A stretch of DNA of 64,000 bases from Phycisphaerae bacterium (GCA_016935885.1 JAFGQA010000248.1:1-64000), one strand, 5' to 3'; counted from the first letter of the stretch, positions 34,598 to 44,379 are shown. A program made the numbers and translations. The notes: generated from the letters alone by a model not told the origin.

Positions 34598-36654
34598 ATC
34601 CGCAAGTTGTGGATCTGTTATCGTGGCACGGCCACGCCGCTGGCGGTGTGCATGTGCCGTTCCAGGCACAAGACAACCCGCTTGGCCAAGTGATTGAAAC
34701 CGCTCTGGTACGACGGCTTCGCGCGCTCGCCGCCGAGATTGCGGGCAGCGATGCCTCGCGCCCCCGTTGGATCTTCCTAGTCGGCGGCCCGGGAAACGGA
34801 AAGTCCGAAACGGTCCAGGACTTTCTAGTCCACGTCGACTCGAGCCTTGGAATGGGTGGGGCGCTTGTCCAGGCGCTTCGCCAGAAGTTTGGCAGACCGG
34901 GGTTGCTCCCCCGCAAGGTCGAGATACTTCCCAGCGACCTTGCCGACGGCGTAGCCGTGTTCACGGCGAAAGTCGGTCGGCTCATGGTCGTCCAGGATGC
35001 AACGGCTACGGAGAGCGCGATGGGGAACGCTGCCAAGGAGTTGGCCGACGACTTGGCCGATCTGGTGACGTGTCCCCGCACGCCGCCCATGCCCGTGTTC
35101 GTTGCTTGCGCCAACCGGGGATTGCTCGCGCGGACAATGAACGAGGCGGTGCGGGCCTTCAGCGCGAACAACGAGGTCACGCAGTTGCTCGCCAATGTCA
35201 TCCAGGCATCGAGCCTTGGACTTGAAACGCTCGCGCGGCAGAAGCCGTGCTGGCCCTTGGAGACCGACGATCGTTTTGCCTGTTGGCCGCTGGACGTCGA
35301 GAGTTTGCTCGCGAATGGTGAAGCGCCGTCACCACTTGATTCCATTCTGCGCAACGGCACGGAGTCGGGGAAATGGGAAGCCGTGGGCCGGTGCCAGGAT
35401 TGCGTCGCACGCACCCACTGTCCTTTCCGACAAAGCGCGGAGTGGCTCCGCGATGATGCCATTCGCGCCAACTTGTTGACGCTTCTCCGGCGTGGCGAAC
35501 TTGCGCGCGGGCAGCGGTGGAACTTTCGTGACGCGTTCTCGCTGGTGGCGGAGTTACTTATTGGCCAGTGGAGCGATTTCGAGCCGGCTATTCATCCTTG
35601 CCAGTGGGTCCACGGACACCACGTCGCCGCAACCTCGAATCCACCCACTCCAAGCAGCGTCCTAGCACTGAGCATGCACCTGTACCCGAACGCGATGTTC
35701 AGGGGGGGACATCCAAGGCAAGCCGCCGCCGCTTTCCTGGAAAGCCGTTCTGTAGCTCCACAGTCCCAGCCACTAACCCACGCGCTTGTTACGGGCATTG
35801 CTGCGTTAGGCGAACGTGCAACCGTCAAGCCAATACGGGAGACGCTTACACGGGACTATCTTCGACTAGACCCCGCAACGAGCACTCCACGCGACCCGGT
35901 CCACGCCCTTCGCTCGATCGAAGATGCCTTTTGCCAATCGGTTGAACAGGGACGCTCCGAGCTTCGGCGGCAGGTGACTCCGGCACGCGCCGAGGACGCG
36001 TTGCTCGAACACTTCGAAACGGCAGAAGAGGAATGGAACCTGCTCGGAAGGGAATCAGCAACCGCCGTGGCCGCCGTCTGCCTCCTGCGGAAAATCGCCG
36101 GGATGATCGCGAAGCGAAGCGCCGGCATGCGCCTGGGATATCACGCAATGGACGAGTACTTGGCCGATTACGAAGCGTCCCTGCGCGATCCAGCACGCCT
36201 TGCCCTCGTTCGCGGCGCGCTCCAGCCCTTGCTCGGCGATGCGGGGCCGTGCTTCAATCTGCTGGAAATACTCGGACAACCGACCGCCGAGGCGCAGCCA
36301 CTCGTCAGCCTCCAGGGCCGTCCGCCAGGAATCCGTCCCATTCCGGCACCAGTCGCCACCGTATCGACGCCCGGGCATGACGTTCCGTGCATCGAATTCA
36401 CCGACCCCTCGTACCGCGTGCCCCTAACGTTCGATTTCTTTATGGCACTGCGGCTTCGCAAGGAGGGATGCGCTGGAAGTAGCCTACCAGCAAGCGTCCG
36501 CGCCGCGCTTGATCGCACTCGTCACCGGTTTGCGGGAGAACTGTGCCGACAGGACGAGCTCTTCGTGGACGGTCGCGCGTCCATCGTGCTCGGTACTGGC
36601 CAACGAATCAGTATTCCCTCCACGGGTGTTTCGCCGGTACTTGTAATCGACTAG
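34582..36654 (+). CDS. P-loop ATPase of the m5C-linked module (DptF-like by position)
   Basis: A 690-aa ATPase. Walker A FLVGGPGNGKSE lies near residue 72; a strand MPVFVACANRG near 175 fits sensor 1/Walker B surroundings of STAND- or AAA-like ATPases. A zinc-knuckle-like C-x2-C-x4-H-C (CQDCVARTHCPF, near 273) follows. The C-terminal half is helical and ends in a small beta-rich part. It starts inside the methyltransferase gene, so it is co-translated. Size and place recall DndF/DptF, the ATPase of phosphorothioate restriction modules, but I see no alignment strong enough to name it. Functional inference: energy-dependent sensing or assembly of the restriction complex. Confidence 0.75.
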   Translation: MPANLNPQVVDLLSWHGHAAGGVHVPFQAQDNPLGQVIETALVRRLRALAAEIAGSDASRPRWIFLVGGPGNGKSETVQDFLVHVDSSLGMGGALVQALRQKFGRPGLLPRKVEILPSDLADGVAVFTAKVGRLMVVQDATATESAMGNAAKELADDLADLVTCPRTPPMPVFVACANRGLLARTMNEAVRAFSANNEVTQLLANVIQASSLGLETLARQKPCWPLETDDRFACWPLDVESLLANGEAPSPLDSILRNGTESGKWEAVGRCQDCVARTHCPFRQSAEWLRDDAIRANLLTLLRRGELARGQRWNFRDAFSLVAELLIGQWSDFEPAIHPCQWVHGHHVAATSNPPTPSSVLALSMHLYPNAMFRGGHPRQAAAAFLESRSVAPQSQPLTHALVTGIAALGERATVKPIRETLTRDYLRLDPATSTPRDPVHALRSIEDAFCQSVEQGRSELRRQVTPARAEDALLEHFETAEEEWNLLGRESATAVAAVCLLRKIAGMIAKRSAGMRLGYHAMDEYLADYEASLRDPARLALVRGALQPLLGDAGPCFNLLEILGQPTAEAQPLVSLQGRPPGIRPIPAPVATVSTPGHDVPCIEFTDPSYRVPLTFDFFMALRLRKEGCAGSSLPASVRAALDRTRHRFAGELCRQDELFVDGRASIVLGTGQRISIPSTGVSPVLVID

Positions 36655-36666
36655 CTGGGAATACGC

Positions 36667-38220
36667 ATGCAAGTTTCAGAGTTTGAGAGTGCCCCTACGA
36701 AGGAACGACACCCGGCATACGGGGCGTCCATGTTCTACACGACCGCGCCGGAGTGGTCCACCGGTGAGGTTCTCCTTGCTGCCGCCTACCGCGGACTCGT
36801 CCTCGGCGTGAGCGAGAGCGTGGTGGACTTGGAGAACATCGCGCGCGCTCCCGAGTTGATGCCGGCGGAGGTCGGAGGCCGACAAACATGGGCGCGGCTA
36901 CTGGCGGAACGCGGCGGAATCGCGAGCCCGCTCCGACACGGGCAATACAGCCCCATGGCGTCTCGGCAGCTCATGCCGCTCGTTCCAACGATTGCACGGA
37001 TTGCTGGCGTTCTAGGCAAGAAGCCAAGGAGCCGGTGGAACCCGACGAACCTGTTGCTGGAGACGATTGGGGCGGGGCTGGGAAAGAGCCGCGGTGAGGC
37101 ACTCGTCCGCGATCTGGGCGAAGCGCTGCAGGTCACGCCCAGCGACGATGTCTTTGCCCGTTTCGTCGAGGAATCCCTGTGCCAAGGCTTGCAGTCCATT
37201 CAGCCTGCGCCCGTCGCATCCGTTCCCTTCCGTGCGCTCACACTTGAGGACGACCACCTGCGCGCCTTCAGGCCCAACAGCTCCGCCCGCCGGCTGTGCC
37301 CGGCAGAGCGTTTCTGCAACGATCTTCCATTCACACTCGCCGTCAAGTCCGCTCTCACGCGCCGACAGTGGACCGTGTTGCTGGAATCAATGCTCCGAAT
37401 CGGGCTTGGCATGCACGTCCTATGGACGTGCAACGCCAACATCATTGCATGGGAGATCGCGCTTTCCGTTGCGTCGGGCAGTACCTCGCCGACCGCCGCG
37501 GAGATCGAGTCAGCCATCTGGGAGACCCACGTCGAAACCCGGCCGCTTCTCCAGCTTGGATCGAATGCCGAGCCGCTTATTGAGCGAATGATCGAGCGCT
37601 ATGCCTACGCGCGGACTGGCCTCAACCTCTTGCTCTGTCGCCTGGATGATGTCAACGCGGCGTGGCCCGAGACGACGCCTATAGGGTATTCCACCCAGCC
37701 TGCGCAAGATGCACCGGGGTCACTGGCCGCCTTCTATTCCCACGTTTACGCGAACCGTCAGGCGGTTGATGCCACCGACGCCGGGCTGTGGCTTCGCACG
37801 CGTGTCGGCCAACTTTTTGATCGCCGCGAGGATTTGCGGGCGCTCGCCACCTGCAAGTCGGGCTACACCAAAAACCTCTTCGAGTTTGCACGCCACGGTC
37901 TGGGGCAAGTAAAGGCGAAGGATCCTGACCAACGCTGCTATGACCTTGCCTACCTGCTCGCATATTCCGGAGACCGCAGGCCCCTGCCTGTTCAACCCGG
38001 CCCCGCGATGCTGGTCATGCTCGTGCATGCGTGCTGCGCCTCGAATCCTAACATCCCGGTGAGCCTGGACGATTTCCGCAGGCACCTTGGCGAGTATGGC
38101 CTGCATGTTCCTGCTGGAGAACTCGTACATGGAAGGACCGGTCGCGATCTGGCGATGCTGGGCCTCGTGGTGGATAGCCCGGACGCCGCCGGTGGACGGC
38201 TACTGGTGAAGCCGTTCTGA
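36667..38220 (+). CDS. Unknown 517-aa component of the m5C-linked module (DptG-like by position)
   Basis: Not recognised. The protein is largely helical with several aromatic and Arg-rich helices, no P-loop, no obvious nuclease motif and no membrane segment. Cysteines are scattered (e.g. LCPAERFCNDL near 220). ATG36667 lies 12 bases after the ATPase stop and the next gene follows after 33 bases, so it is an obligate operon member. In DndFGH/DptFGH modules the middle gene likewise codes for a mid-sized helical protein without motifs; equivalence is inferred from order and size only. Confidence 0.7.
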   Translation: MQVSEFESAPTKERHPAYGASMFYTTAPEWSTGEVLLAAAYRGLVLGVSESVVDLENIARAPELMPAEVGGRQTWARLLAERGGIASPLRHGQYSPMASRQLMPLVPTIARIAGVLGKKPRSRWNPTNLLLETIGAGLGKSRGEALVRDLGEALQVTPSDDVFARFVEESLCQGLQSIQPAPVASVPFRALTLEDDHLRAFRPNSSARRLCPAERFCNDLPFTLAVKSALTRRQWTVLLESMLRIGLGMHVLWTCNANIIAWEIALSVASGSTSPTAAEIESAIWETHVETRPLLQLGSNAEPLIERMIERYAYARTGLNLLLCRLDDVNAAWPETTPIGYSTQPAQDAPGSLAAFYSHVYANRQAVDATDAGLWLRTRVGQLFDRREDLRALATCKSGYTKNLFEFARHGLGQVKAKDPDQRCYDLAYLLAYSGDRRPLPVQPGPAMLVMLVHACCASNPNIPVSLDDFRRHLGEYGLHVPAGELVHGRTGRDLAMLGLVVDSPDAAGGRLLVKPF

Positions 38221-38253
38221 CGGATACTTGACGAAACGAACAAGGAATCTCGG

Positions 38254-41200
38254 ATGCGCGCCTTGGCCGAATGCCTGAAGACCTACATCGAGCAGTACTT
38301 TCGCACGGTGCTTGCGCGCAACACGGATACTTTCGTACGACCCGTGCTCGTCGGCCCGCCCGACGCGGCTCTCCGCGAGATGTTCTCGCTATTGACAGGG
38401 GCAGGACAACACGATTGGCATTTGACCGTCGGAACCAATCCGCATGACGTGGTCGTCTTGCTGGTGGATTCCAGCGCCCCGCCGACGGGCGCGGCGCATT
38501 CGTGCGGTTGTGGATGGGACTACGCGGTTTCCATTCGCAATAGCTACCCACGCGTTCTGATACTTGCGACCCGTGGGTCGTGGGATAACCGCCCGGAATC
38601 GCTTGCCAACACCACCGAAACCATCGGTGCGATCGGTTCCACGTCACGTGGAAACAACGACCCACTTCAAGCGCACTTGTTGACCACGGTTGCGTCGCGG
38701 CTTGTATTGGACGAGCCCAGGGTGAAGGAACTCATGCGCCTGGTGCGAAACGAGTCTGCAAGACTCGAACCTGCCGCCCGTGACGCGATGACCTGGGAAG
38801 TGCTGGAGAGCCTGCTCTCCACTTCGCCCGGCGCCGCACCCACCGATGCAGCGTGCCGTGCGATCGGTCTTCCCGTGATCGCGCAAGCGTCAATGACCTT
38901 CACGGAGGCATTCCGGATTTTGACCACTCTGGGGGAGTTTGTTGGCGCCACGGGTATTCGCGACGCGATTGATCAGATGAAGGCGACGGAGGCGGCGCAG
39001 CAACACGGTGTCGAGGCCAGTCTCGACTCCTTGCAAGCGCATCTTTCCAGTTGCTTGTTCTCACCCACGATGCTTCAAACGTCCCCGTTGCGCTATTACC
39101 GGGTCACGCCGCCGGTTCCCGCTTGGTACGACACGCTGACGACCACGGCCCTTGGCGACATTCTTGCCGAGCTTGACCAAGGGCCGCGGCAAGACCGTCT
39201 AATTCTTGCGTGCACCAATGGGTTGGCAGGTGCAAACCCCGTACGAAAGGGCCTATTCATCGTCGCGACGAATGTCGAGTTACAGGCATCTGCAGCCTCC
39301 GGCGCGCGACCCACGGCGGTGACGTTCACGCGCAAAGTGGATCGGACCGCCCCCACGATCTTACCTCCATCGCCGGCAGACCCTCTCCGCGCGACGGACC
39401 CGGCACCGGCGAGCCATCGCAAGCCAATCAAGTACAAGGTGGAGGCACCCGACTTCCGACCCGGTACAGTCGATCTTGTCGTCGTCGAGCAATTCGAATG
39501 CCGCGGTCTGGTCGTCGTCCGTGATGCGGAGCGCAACAATATCCCGGTGCATGCCGCACGGGTTGGAACTTGGACACAGGAGTTGGTTCTTTCTCGCGGC
39601 GGTGCGACCGAACTACATGTGTTTCACGCCAGTTCCGTCGCCCAGGTGAGCACCGCGCGCCCCGGCGAGGCGCCGCAAGTCCAACCAACCGTGCCCGGAC
39701 AGCTTTTTGTCCCAGTCGCGGTGGACCTAGAAGACAATGACGTTTTCGAGGTCGCGCTTCTCGACGTAGCGGGTACCGTCATCGGCAAGTGGACACTGCT
39801 TGTAATCGTACGGGACGCTTCCGACACCGCGAATTCGCGCCTCGACGCGCTGATCCGCGAACATCGAACAAGACGGAAAAGCATACCACATGCCCCAGAT
39901 ATCGCCCTTCACCGCCTGGAGATCGGCTCTTACTTGAATTCGCCCGGCAGTTGGAATCCAGTGCTGGCGTGCTGGACTTCCAACGGTTCGGGCGTGCGCG
40001 CGGTTGATTGGAATGGAATGCGCGTGCTCGGAGATGTCCAGCCCCAAATCGACCCACGCCCGACTGTCACGCCGCCGCCCCCCTTGTTTGCTGCCCGCGA
40101 CGCGGTGCGCGTCCTGCTACAGCAGGAACAGCGGTGCCTGTCCGAGATTGAGATCAACACTACGACGCTTGTACCGCTCATCGCGGAGTACCTGCGGTGC
40201 TATCGCGACTGGCTGCGCCAGGACCCGCAGGCCGCATGTTGGCTTGATGTCCTCGCAATACACGCGGCTGAGTGGAATGGGCAGGCCGGGCGCCACGTGG
40301 CGACAGATGAACCCGTGGTCGTCCTGCTGTCACCGCTCCACCCTCTGCGCCTCGCATGGCACGCAGTGGCCCAACAACAACTGGCCGACTCAATGCCGAC
40401 CCCCTGTCCCGGTGCCGGTTTGCTCAGCCCATCCCATTGTCCCGATTCCGGTGTCCTATACCTGTGGGATGGGCAGATAGCGAAGCCGCGAGCGTTCTTC
40501 TCGCTTCCCTGCGAACATCCGCACTGGGCCGTCCTGCTCAATGTCGCCTTCCTGGATAGGCCCGCTCCGCGGGCAGAAGCCATACACCGGCTCGCTGGCC
40601 TGGGCCTGCAAGTCCAGGCCATAACGGGCGGCTTCACTGCCCAGCAGACGCAAGACAGCCTCCAGGAGGTAAATCGGCTGCTGCCAGCACGAGCGACACT
40701 CCGAGTCGGGATCGTCGGCGACGCGGAGTCCTCAAGCGATTGCGGGGAAGGCGTCTTTCGCTGGAGCGAAGTGCAGCATTCGCAAGATTCGGTTGCCCCC
40801 TCCGGTTGTCTCCAAGTGGAAGTCTTCGATACGCGCGGCGCTGCGGACCCCTCTCCCGAGCAGCTTGCGGACCTGTCGGAGATCACCGCCGAGCGCGTCC
40901 GCTGGTTCAAGCTCCGGCCCGAGGCGAATGTCCCTAAGCTCGACCTCACGATTATCGACCAACTGGGTGCGCGTTCACCCGAAGCATCGCTTGGCACAAC
41001 GCGCTCCGCGATCGCTCCGGGCTGCCTGTACCGTGCCCGAATACGAGAGGACTTCCAGGACGCCCGCGCAATACTGGAATCGCGTGTCGCCGACACGAGG
41101 CTTACCGACGCCGACCTTCCGAATCTGCTGGCGACTACAATTCAGGCTTACGAGCAGCTGTGCGACGCCGCTGCGCACCTCACGCACTTTCGCTTCACGC

Positions 41201-43494
41201 CGAACCAGGATGCCGTGGGCAGCCGGCTCCGGAACGCCATATTCTTGTCGCTCACATCAAGCCAGATCGATCCTGCCTGCATCGTTCGGGGCACGGTGGG
41301 TCAACGCGGGTATCTTTGGGACTACGAGCTACCGGGTGTACTCGGCGGCGGCGAGAGCAATCTTGGCTACTACCTCGTGGCCCAACCCACGGCGGCCATG
41401 TGCGACGCCGTTGAACGCGCGGCGGCGCTTGTCGCGAGCCCGCCGCCGAGCATTCCGGCCTTGCTCGAAGAAGTGTCGAGGCACGGTATACCCATCCTCA
41501 AACGCCTCGCCAGCGGGGGAAGCCAGTCGCGTGGTGAACTCGGCCTGCTTCTCGCAACCCGCTTACTCCAAGACGCGTTTCGCCCCCACGCCGCAGCCGC
41601 ACGACTTCCAGTGTGGTCTGGTGCCTGTATCCACCTTGTTCTCCCGGTGGACCCCTACGAGAGCCTGCTTGACCGGCTACGCCGCGCTCTCCTTCCTGCA
41701 ACGGCCAGCGCCCAGCGCCCAGACCTCGTTGTGGTCGCGATTCAGCTTCAGGGTCCAGGGCGGCCTGTCGCCGTGAAGTTTACCCCGGTGGAGATCAAGT
41801 ACCGGGCAAGCGGGATGCCAGCCACCGAAATGCGCGATGCCCTGATGCAGGCTCAAAGCCTGGGCACACTCTTGCAGTCGCTCTGGATTCAGCAACCGGC
41901 TACCGAACTGTGGCGCACCTGTGCCCGTGCTCTGCTTGCGCAGTTCCTTGACTTTGGATTCCGTATCTATGCGGCGACTTGGCTGCACGGCCACCAGCAT
42001 GCAGAGTGGGCCGCCGCTCACCAGCAGGTCATGCAAGACGTACTTGAAGGAACTGCGCAAATCACCGTCAATACCGCCGGCAGGCTTGTCGTGTTCGACG
42101 GTTCCCAGACGACCCGTGTTGCGGACCTTGACGGGGATCGCCGGCAAGACACTATTATTGTGTCTCAGGATGACGCTCGCGCGCTGCTGACCGGCACATC
42201 GGCTGTCACTCCGGCAGCAGATTCGGCAATATCGCAGCTTGATTTCTCCTTTCCCGGGTGCGGTGCTTCAATCCAGGCGGCTCCGACACCTACCGTGTCC
42301 CACGTGGTCACGCCTTCGCAACGCATCCCAACTGCGACCTCGTCCCCATCAGTGCTTGGCACCCCACAGGACGCTGATGCTTCGCCGGTGGCGCCTTCGC
42401 CGACTCAACCTGCCGCCCGCGAGGGGCCTGCGTCGCTTGCGTCGACAGCCGCCGGAGAACAGACTGCTTCGTCATCACTCGTGCCTCCAGAGGTTCGGCA
42501 ACGCGTCCGCAACGCGTTCGAGGGGTTTGTTGGCAACGACCCGGCTGTAGCTCGGTTATCCAATGACCTGTTGCGCGCGCTGATCGAGCTGCCGCCGCAT
42601 TTGGCCAGGAACTACCTATTCACTGGGCTTCCAAGCACTGGCAAGACGGAACTCGCCCGCCGCATGGCAACGGCGCTAGGGCTGCCCCTTATCAAGCTAG
42701 ACGGCCGCGGAGTCTCAAGCCGCGACAAGCTCTTCGCGATGGTCACCGGCGAGCTAAACTCGCACAACCTCGCCGCATCCCAGGTTGGTCAACAGGTTGG
42801 GCTTCCCGTCATGGAGTACCCGCCGCTTATCATCTTCATCGACGAGGTACATTTGGTACCGCGCGCCCTCCAGGAGGCGCTGCTGACGATGCTCGAAGCC
42901 GCGGACCGCACCGTAGTGCTGTCCGACCACGTCGCTCACGTGCACCGCGGGACGTTCCTATTCGCCACTACGCGTGTATCGGACGTGGATGCCGCGTTCG
43001 CCAGCCGGTGCGACGAGATACAACTTCGCGAATACACCGAGGCAGAAGTCGCCCAGATCCTACGTTGGAAAGTCCCGCACGGCGATTGGGAGGACACGGT
43101 TTACGCGTCCGTTGCAAGGCTCGGTCGGTGCGTTCCACGCATTGCGATCCAGCTTGCCGAGGCGCTTGAGACAGCGGTCATGGTCTCCGAGGAGCAAAAG
43201 CCACTCATTGAACACCTGGAAGATGTCCGCCGCGCGCGCGAAATCGACTCGCGCGGATTGACCCGGATGGACTTCGAATATCTGGCGATCCTCGAACGCT
43301 CGGCCGGCCCGGTCGGTGAGCAGGTTATTCTCAACCTAATGCGAACGGTCGACAAGGACCGCGTCCTAAACGAGGTCGAACCCTTCCTCGTCCGGCTTGG
43401 ATTTATCATGCACGGCCCACGCGGTCGCGAGCTTACCGGTGAGGGCCGCGAGTACCTGCTGGCTCAGCGTGCTCGTGGCCAAGCCATGCAATGA
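38254..43494 (+). CDS. Giant protein with E-x-K nuclease-like motif and C-terminal RuvB-like motor
   Basis: A 1746-aa protein. Residues 1-1100 show no known motif. Near residue 1180, after strand LVVVAIQLQ, comes VKFTPVEIKYR, an E-x-K in a setting like PD-(D/E)XK nucleases. A Pro/Ala/Ser-rich linker (~1340-1410) leads to a complete RuvB-like AAA+ domain: Walker A GLPSTGKTEL (~1457), Walker B LIIFIDEVH (~1524), sensor 1 FLFATTRVSD, arginine finger region SRCDEI, then a winged helix whose order (LTRMDFEYLAI, GPVGEQ, then EPFLVRLGFI and GRELTGEGREYL) mirrors the RuvB C-terminus. Large size and position recall DndH/DptH, but the motor class differs (RuvB versus FtsK/HerA). Stop overlaps the glycosylase start (ATGA). 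Confidence 0.85.
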   Translation: MRALAECLKTYIEQYFRTVLARNTDTFVRPVLVGPPDAALREMFSLLTGAGQHDWHLTVGTNPHDVVVLLVDSSAPPTGAAHSCGCGWDYAVSIRNSYPRVLILATRGSWDNRPESLANTTETIGAIGSTSRGNNDPLQAHLLTTVASRLVLDEPRVKELMRLVRNESARLEPAARDAMTWEVLESLLSTSPGAAPTDAACRAIGLPVIAQASMTFTEAFRILTTLGEFVGATGIRDAIDQMKATEAAQQHGVEASLDSLQAHLSSCLFSPTMLQTSPLRYYRVTPPVPAWYDTLTTTALGDILAELDQGPRQDRLILACTNGLAGANPVRKGLFIVATNVELQASAASGARPTAVTFTRKVDRTAPTILPPSPADPLRATDPAPASHRKPIKYKVEAPDFRPGTVDLVVVEQFECRGLVVVRDAERNNIPVHAARVGTWTQELVLSRGGATELHVFHASSVAQVSTARPGEAPQVQPTVPGQLFVPVAVDLEDNDVFEVALLDVAGTVIGKWTLLVIVRDASDTANSRLDALIREHRTRRKSIPHAPDIALHRLEIGSYLNSPGSWNPVLACWTSNGSGVRAVDWNGMRVLGDVQPQIDPRPTVTPPPPLFAARDAVRVLLQQEQRCLSEIEINTTTLVPLIAEYLRCYRDWLRQDPQAACWLDVLAIHAAEWNGQAGRHVATDEPVVVLLSPLHPLRLAWHAVAQQQLADSMPTPCPGAGLLSPSHCPDSGVLYLWDGQIAKPRAFFSLPCEHPHWAVLLNVAFLDRPAPRAEAIHRLAGLGLQVQAITGGFTAQQTQDSLQEVNRLLPARATLRVGIVGDAESSSDCGEGVFRWSEVQHSQDSVAPSGCLQVEVFDTRGAADPSPEQLADLSEITAERVRWFKLRPEANVPKLDLTIIDQLGARSPEASLGTTRSAIAPGCLYRARIREDFQDARAILESRVADTRLTDADLPNLLATTIQAYEQLCDAAAHLTHFRFTPNQDAVGSRLRNAIFLSLTSSQIDPACIVRGTVGQRGYLWDYELPGVLGGGESNLGYYLVAQPTAAMCDAVERAAALVASPPPSIPALLEEVSRHGIPILKRLASGGSQSRGELGLLLATRLLQDAFRPHAAAARLPVWSGACIHLVLPVDPYESLLDRLRRALLPATASAQRPDLVVVAIQLQGPGRPVAVKFTPVEIKYRASGMPATEMRDALMQAQSLGTLLQSLWIQQPATELWRTCARALLAQFLDFGFRIYAATWLHGHQHAEWAAAHQQVMQDVLEGTAQITVNTAGRLVVFDGSQTTRVADLDGDRRQDTIIVSQDDARALLTGTSAVTPAADSAISQLDFSFPGCGASIQAAPTPTVSHVVTPSQRIPTATSSPSVLGTPQDADASPVAPSPTQPAAREGPASLASTAAGEQTASSSLVPPEVRQRVRNAFEGFVGNDPAVARLSNDLLRALIELPPHLARNYLFTGLPSTGKTELARRMATALGLPLIKLDGRGVSSRDKLFAMVTGELNSHNLAASQVGQQVGLPVMEYPPLIIFIDEVHLVPRALQEALLTMLEAADRTVVLSDHVAHVHRGTFLFATTRVSDVDAAFASRCDEIQLREYTEAEVAQILRWKVPHGDWEDTVYASVARLGRCVPRIAIQLAEALETAVMVSEEQKPLIEHLEDVRRAREIDSRGLTRMDFEYLAILERSAGPVGEQVILNLMRTVDKDRVLNEVEPFLVRLGFIMHGPRGRELTGEGREYLLAQRARGQAMQ

Positions 43495-44267
43495 CGACTC
43501 AATCGGGCACTCTCCGCGCACGCCTGGCACGTCACGAATGGCGTGTCAAGGCGTTTCGCCGGTCGCTTCTTGGCTGGTTTCGCCGCGAAGGAAGGGAGTT
43601 TCCTTGGCGTCGCCCCTCCGCATCGCGCTATGCCATGGTGGTTTCTGAGATACTCCTGCAACGCACACGCGCGCAGACTGTGGCTCTTTTCTTCCCACCA
43701 TTCCTTTGCCGGTTTCCCGGGTGGAGACAACTTGCCACCGCAACCGAAGACGAGCTGCGCGCATTTCTGGAACCCATCGGGCTTTGGCGACGACGAGCAG
43801 CCTCACTCCGCGCGCTGGCAAGGGAGATGCAGTTACGACGGGGGCGATTTCCACAGACCCGCGAAGCAGTCGAGGCATTGCCGGGCGTCGGACAGTACGT
43901 CGCCAGTGCCGTGATGATCTTCTGCCACCGTCGTCGAGAACCCTTGCTTGACGCGAACATGGCCCGCGTCCTGGAACGATGCTTTGGCCGACGACGTCTG
44001 GCAGATATCCGCTACGACCCGTGGCTGCAGGCACTTGCCCGCGCCGTGGTCAACCATGCGCAAGCCCGCGAAATCAACTGGGCTGTGCTGGACTTGGCTG
44101 CCAAGGTCTGCACGATCCAGAACCCGCGGTGTCAGGCATGCCCACTAAATGCCTGTTGCCAGTTCGGAGGCAGACGGTCATCGACTCGGCAAGAATCCAA
44201 GAACAAAGCCACGGTTGAGGTCATTTCAAACCGCTGCGCGAGGCACCGGAGGGCCAAGCGATGTTGA
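43491..44267 (+). CDS. MutY/MIG-type Fe-S DNA glycosylase (likely T:G mismatch repair)
   Basis: A 258-aa HhH-GPD glycosylase. Hairpin LPGVGQYVASAV (~129) is followed by the catalytic Asp in LLDANMARVLER (~152) and a Fe-S loop C-x6-C-x2-C (206, 213, 216) with a fourth Cys at 221 or 222. The Nth lyase lysine is replaced by Tyr (GVGQY), as in MIG.Mth and many MutY proteins. MutY's C-terminal NUDIX-like domain is absent, which favours a MIG-type thymine glycosylase. MIG genes accompany m5C methyltransferases to repair T:G pairs from deamination; the same link here, by ATGA overlap with the giant gene, strongly supports that role. The last ~45 residues are basic and low-complexity. Confidence 0.85.
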   Translation: MTTQSGTLRARLARHEWRVKAFRRSLLGWFRREGREFPWRRPSASRYAMVVSEILLQRTRAQTVALFFPPFLCRFPGWRQLATATEDELRAFLEPIGLWRRRAASLRALAREMQLRRGRFPQTREAVEALPGVGQYVASAVMIFCHRRREPLLDANMARVLERCFGRRRLADIRYDPWLQALARAVVNHAQAREINWAVLDLAAKVCTIQNPRCQACPLNACCQFGGRRSSTRQESKNKATVEVISNRCARHRRAKRC

Positions 44268-44268
44268 C

Positions 44269-44299
44269 GGAGCGGGCGACGCGGCCGCTCTCCCGCTCC
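44269..44299. terminator. Hairpin directly after the m5C operon
   Basis: GGAGCGGG (44269-44276) pairs with CCCGCTCC (44292-44299) around a 15-base GC-rich loop, beginning 2 bases after the glycosylase stop. There is no T-run, but place and strength suggest the end or processing point of the long transcript. Confidence 0.5.
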
Positions 44300-44379
44300 A
44301 AACCACACCTTCTACCCGCCGCAAGGACGTGCTCTCCGTCTGAATCGTACGGTTTAGAGTCAAGGGCTGGAGAACGTCG

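Noticed and set aside
19066..44267. BREX, Dnd/Ssp phosphorothioation or full DISARM system
   Set aside because: No PglZ/BrxC pattern, no DndA-E or SspABCD genes, and no DrmB or DrmC. Only parts resemble these systems.
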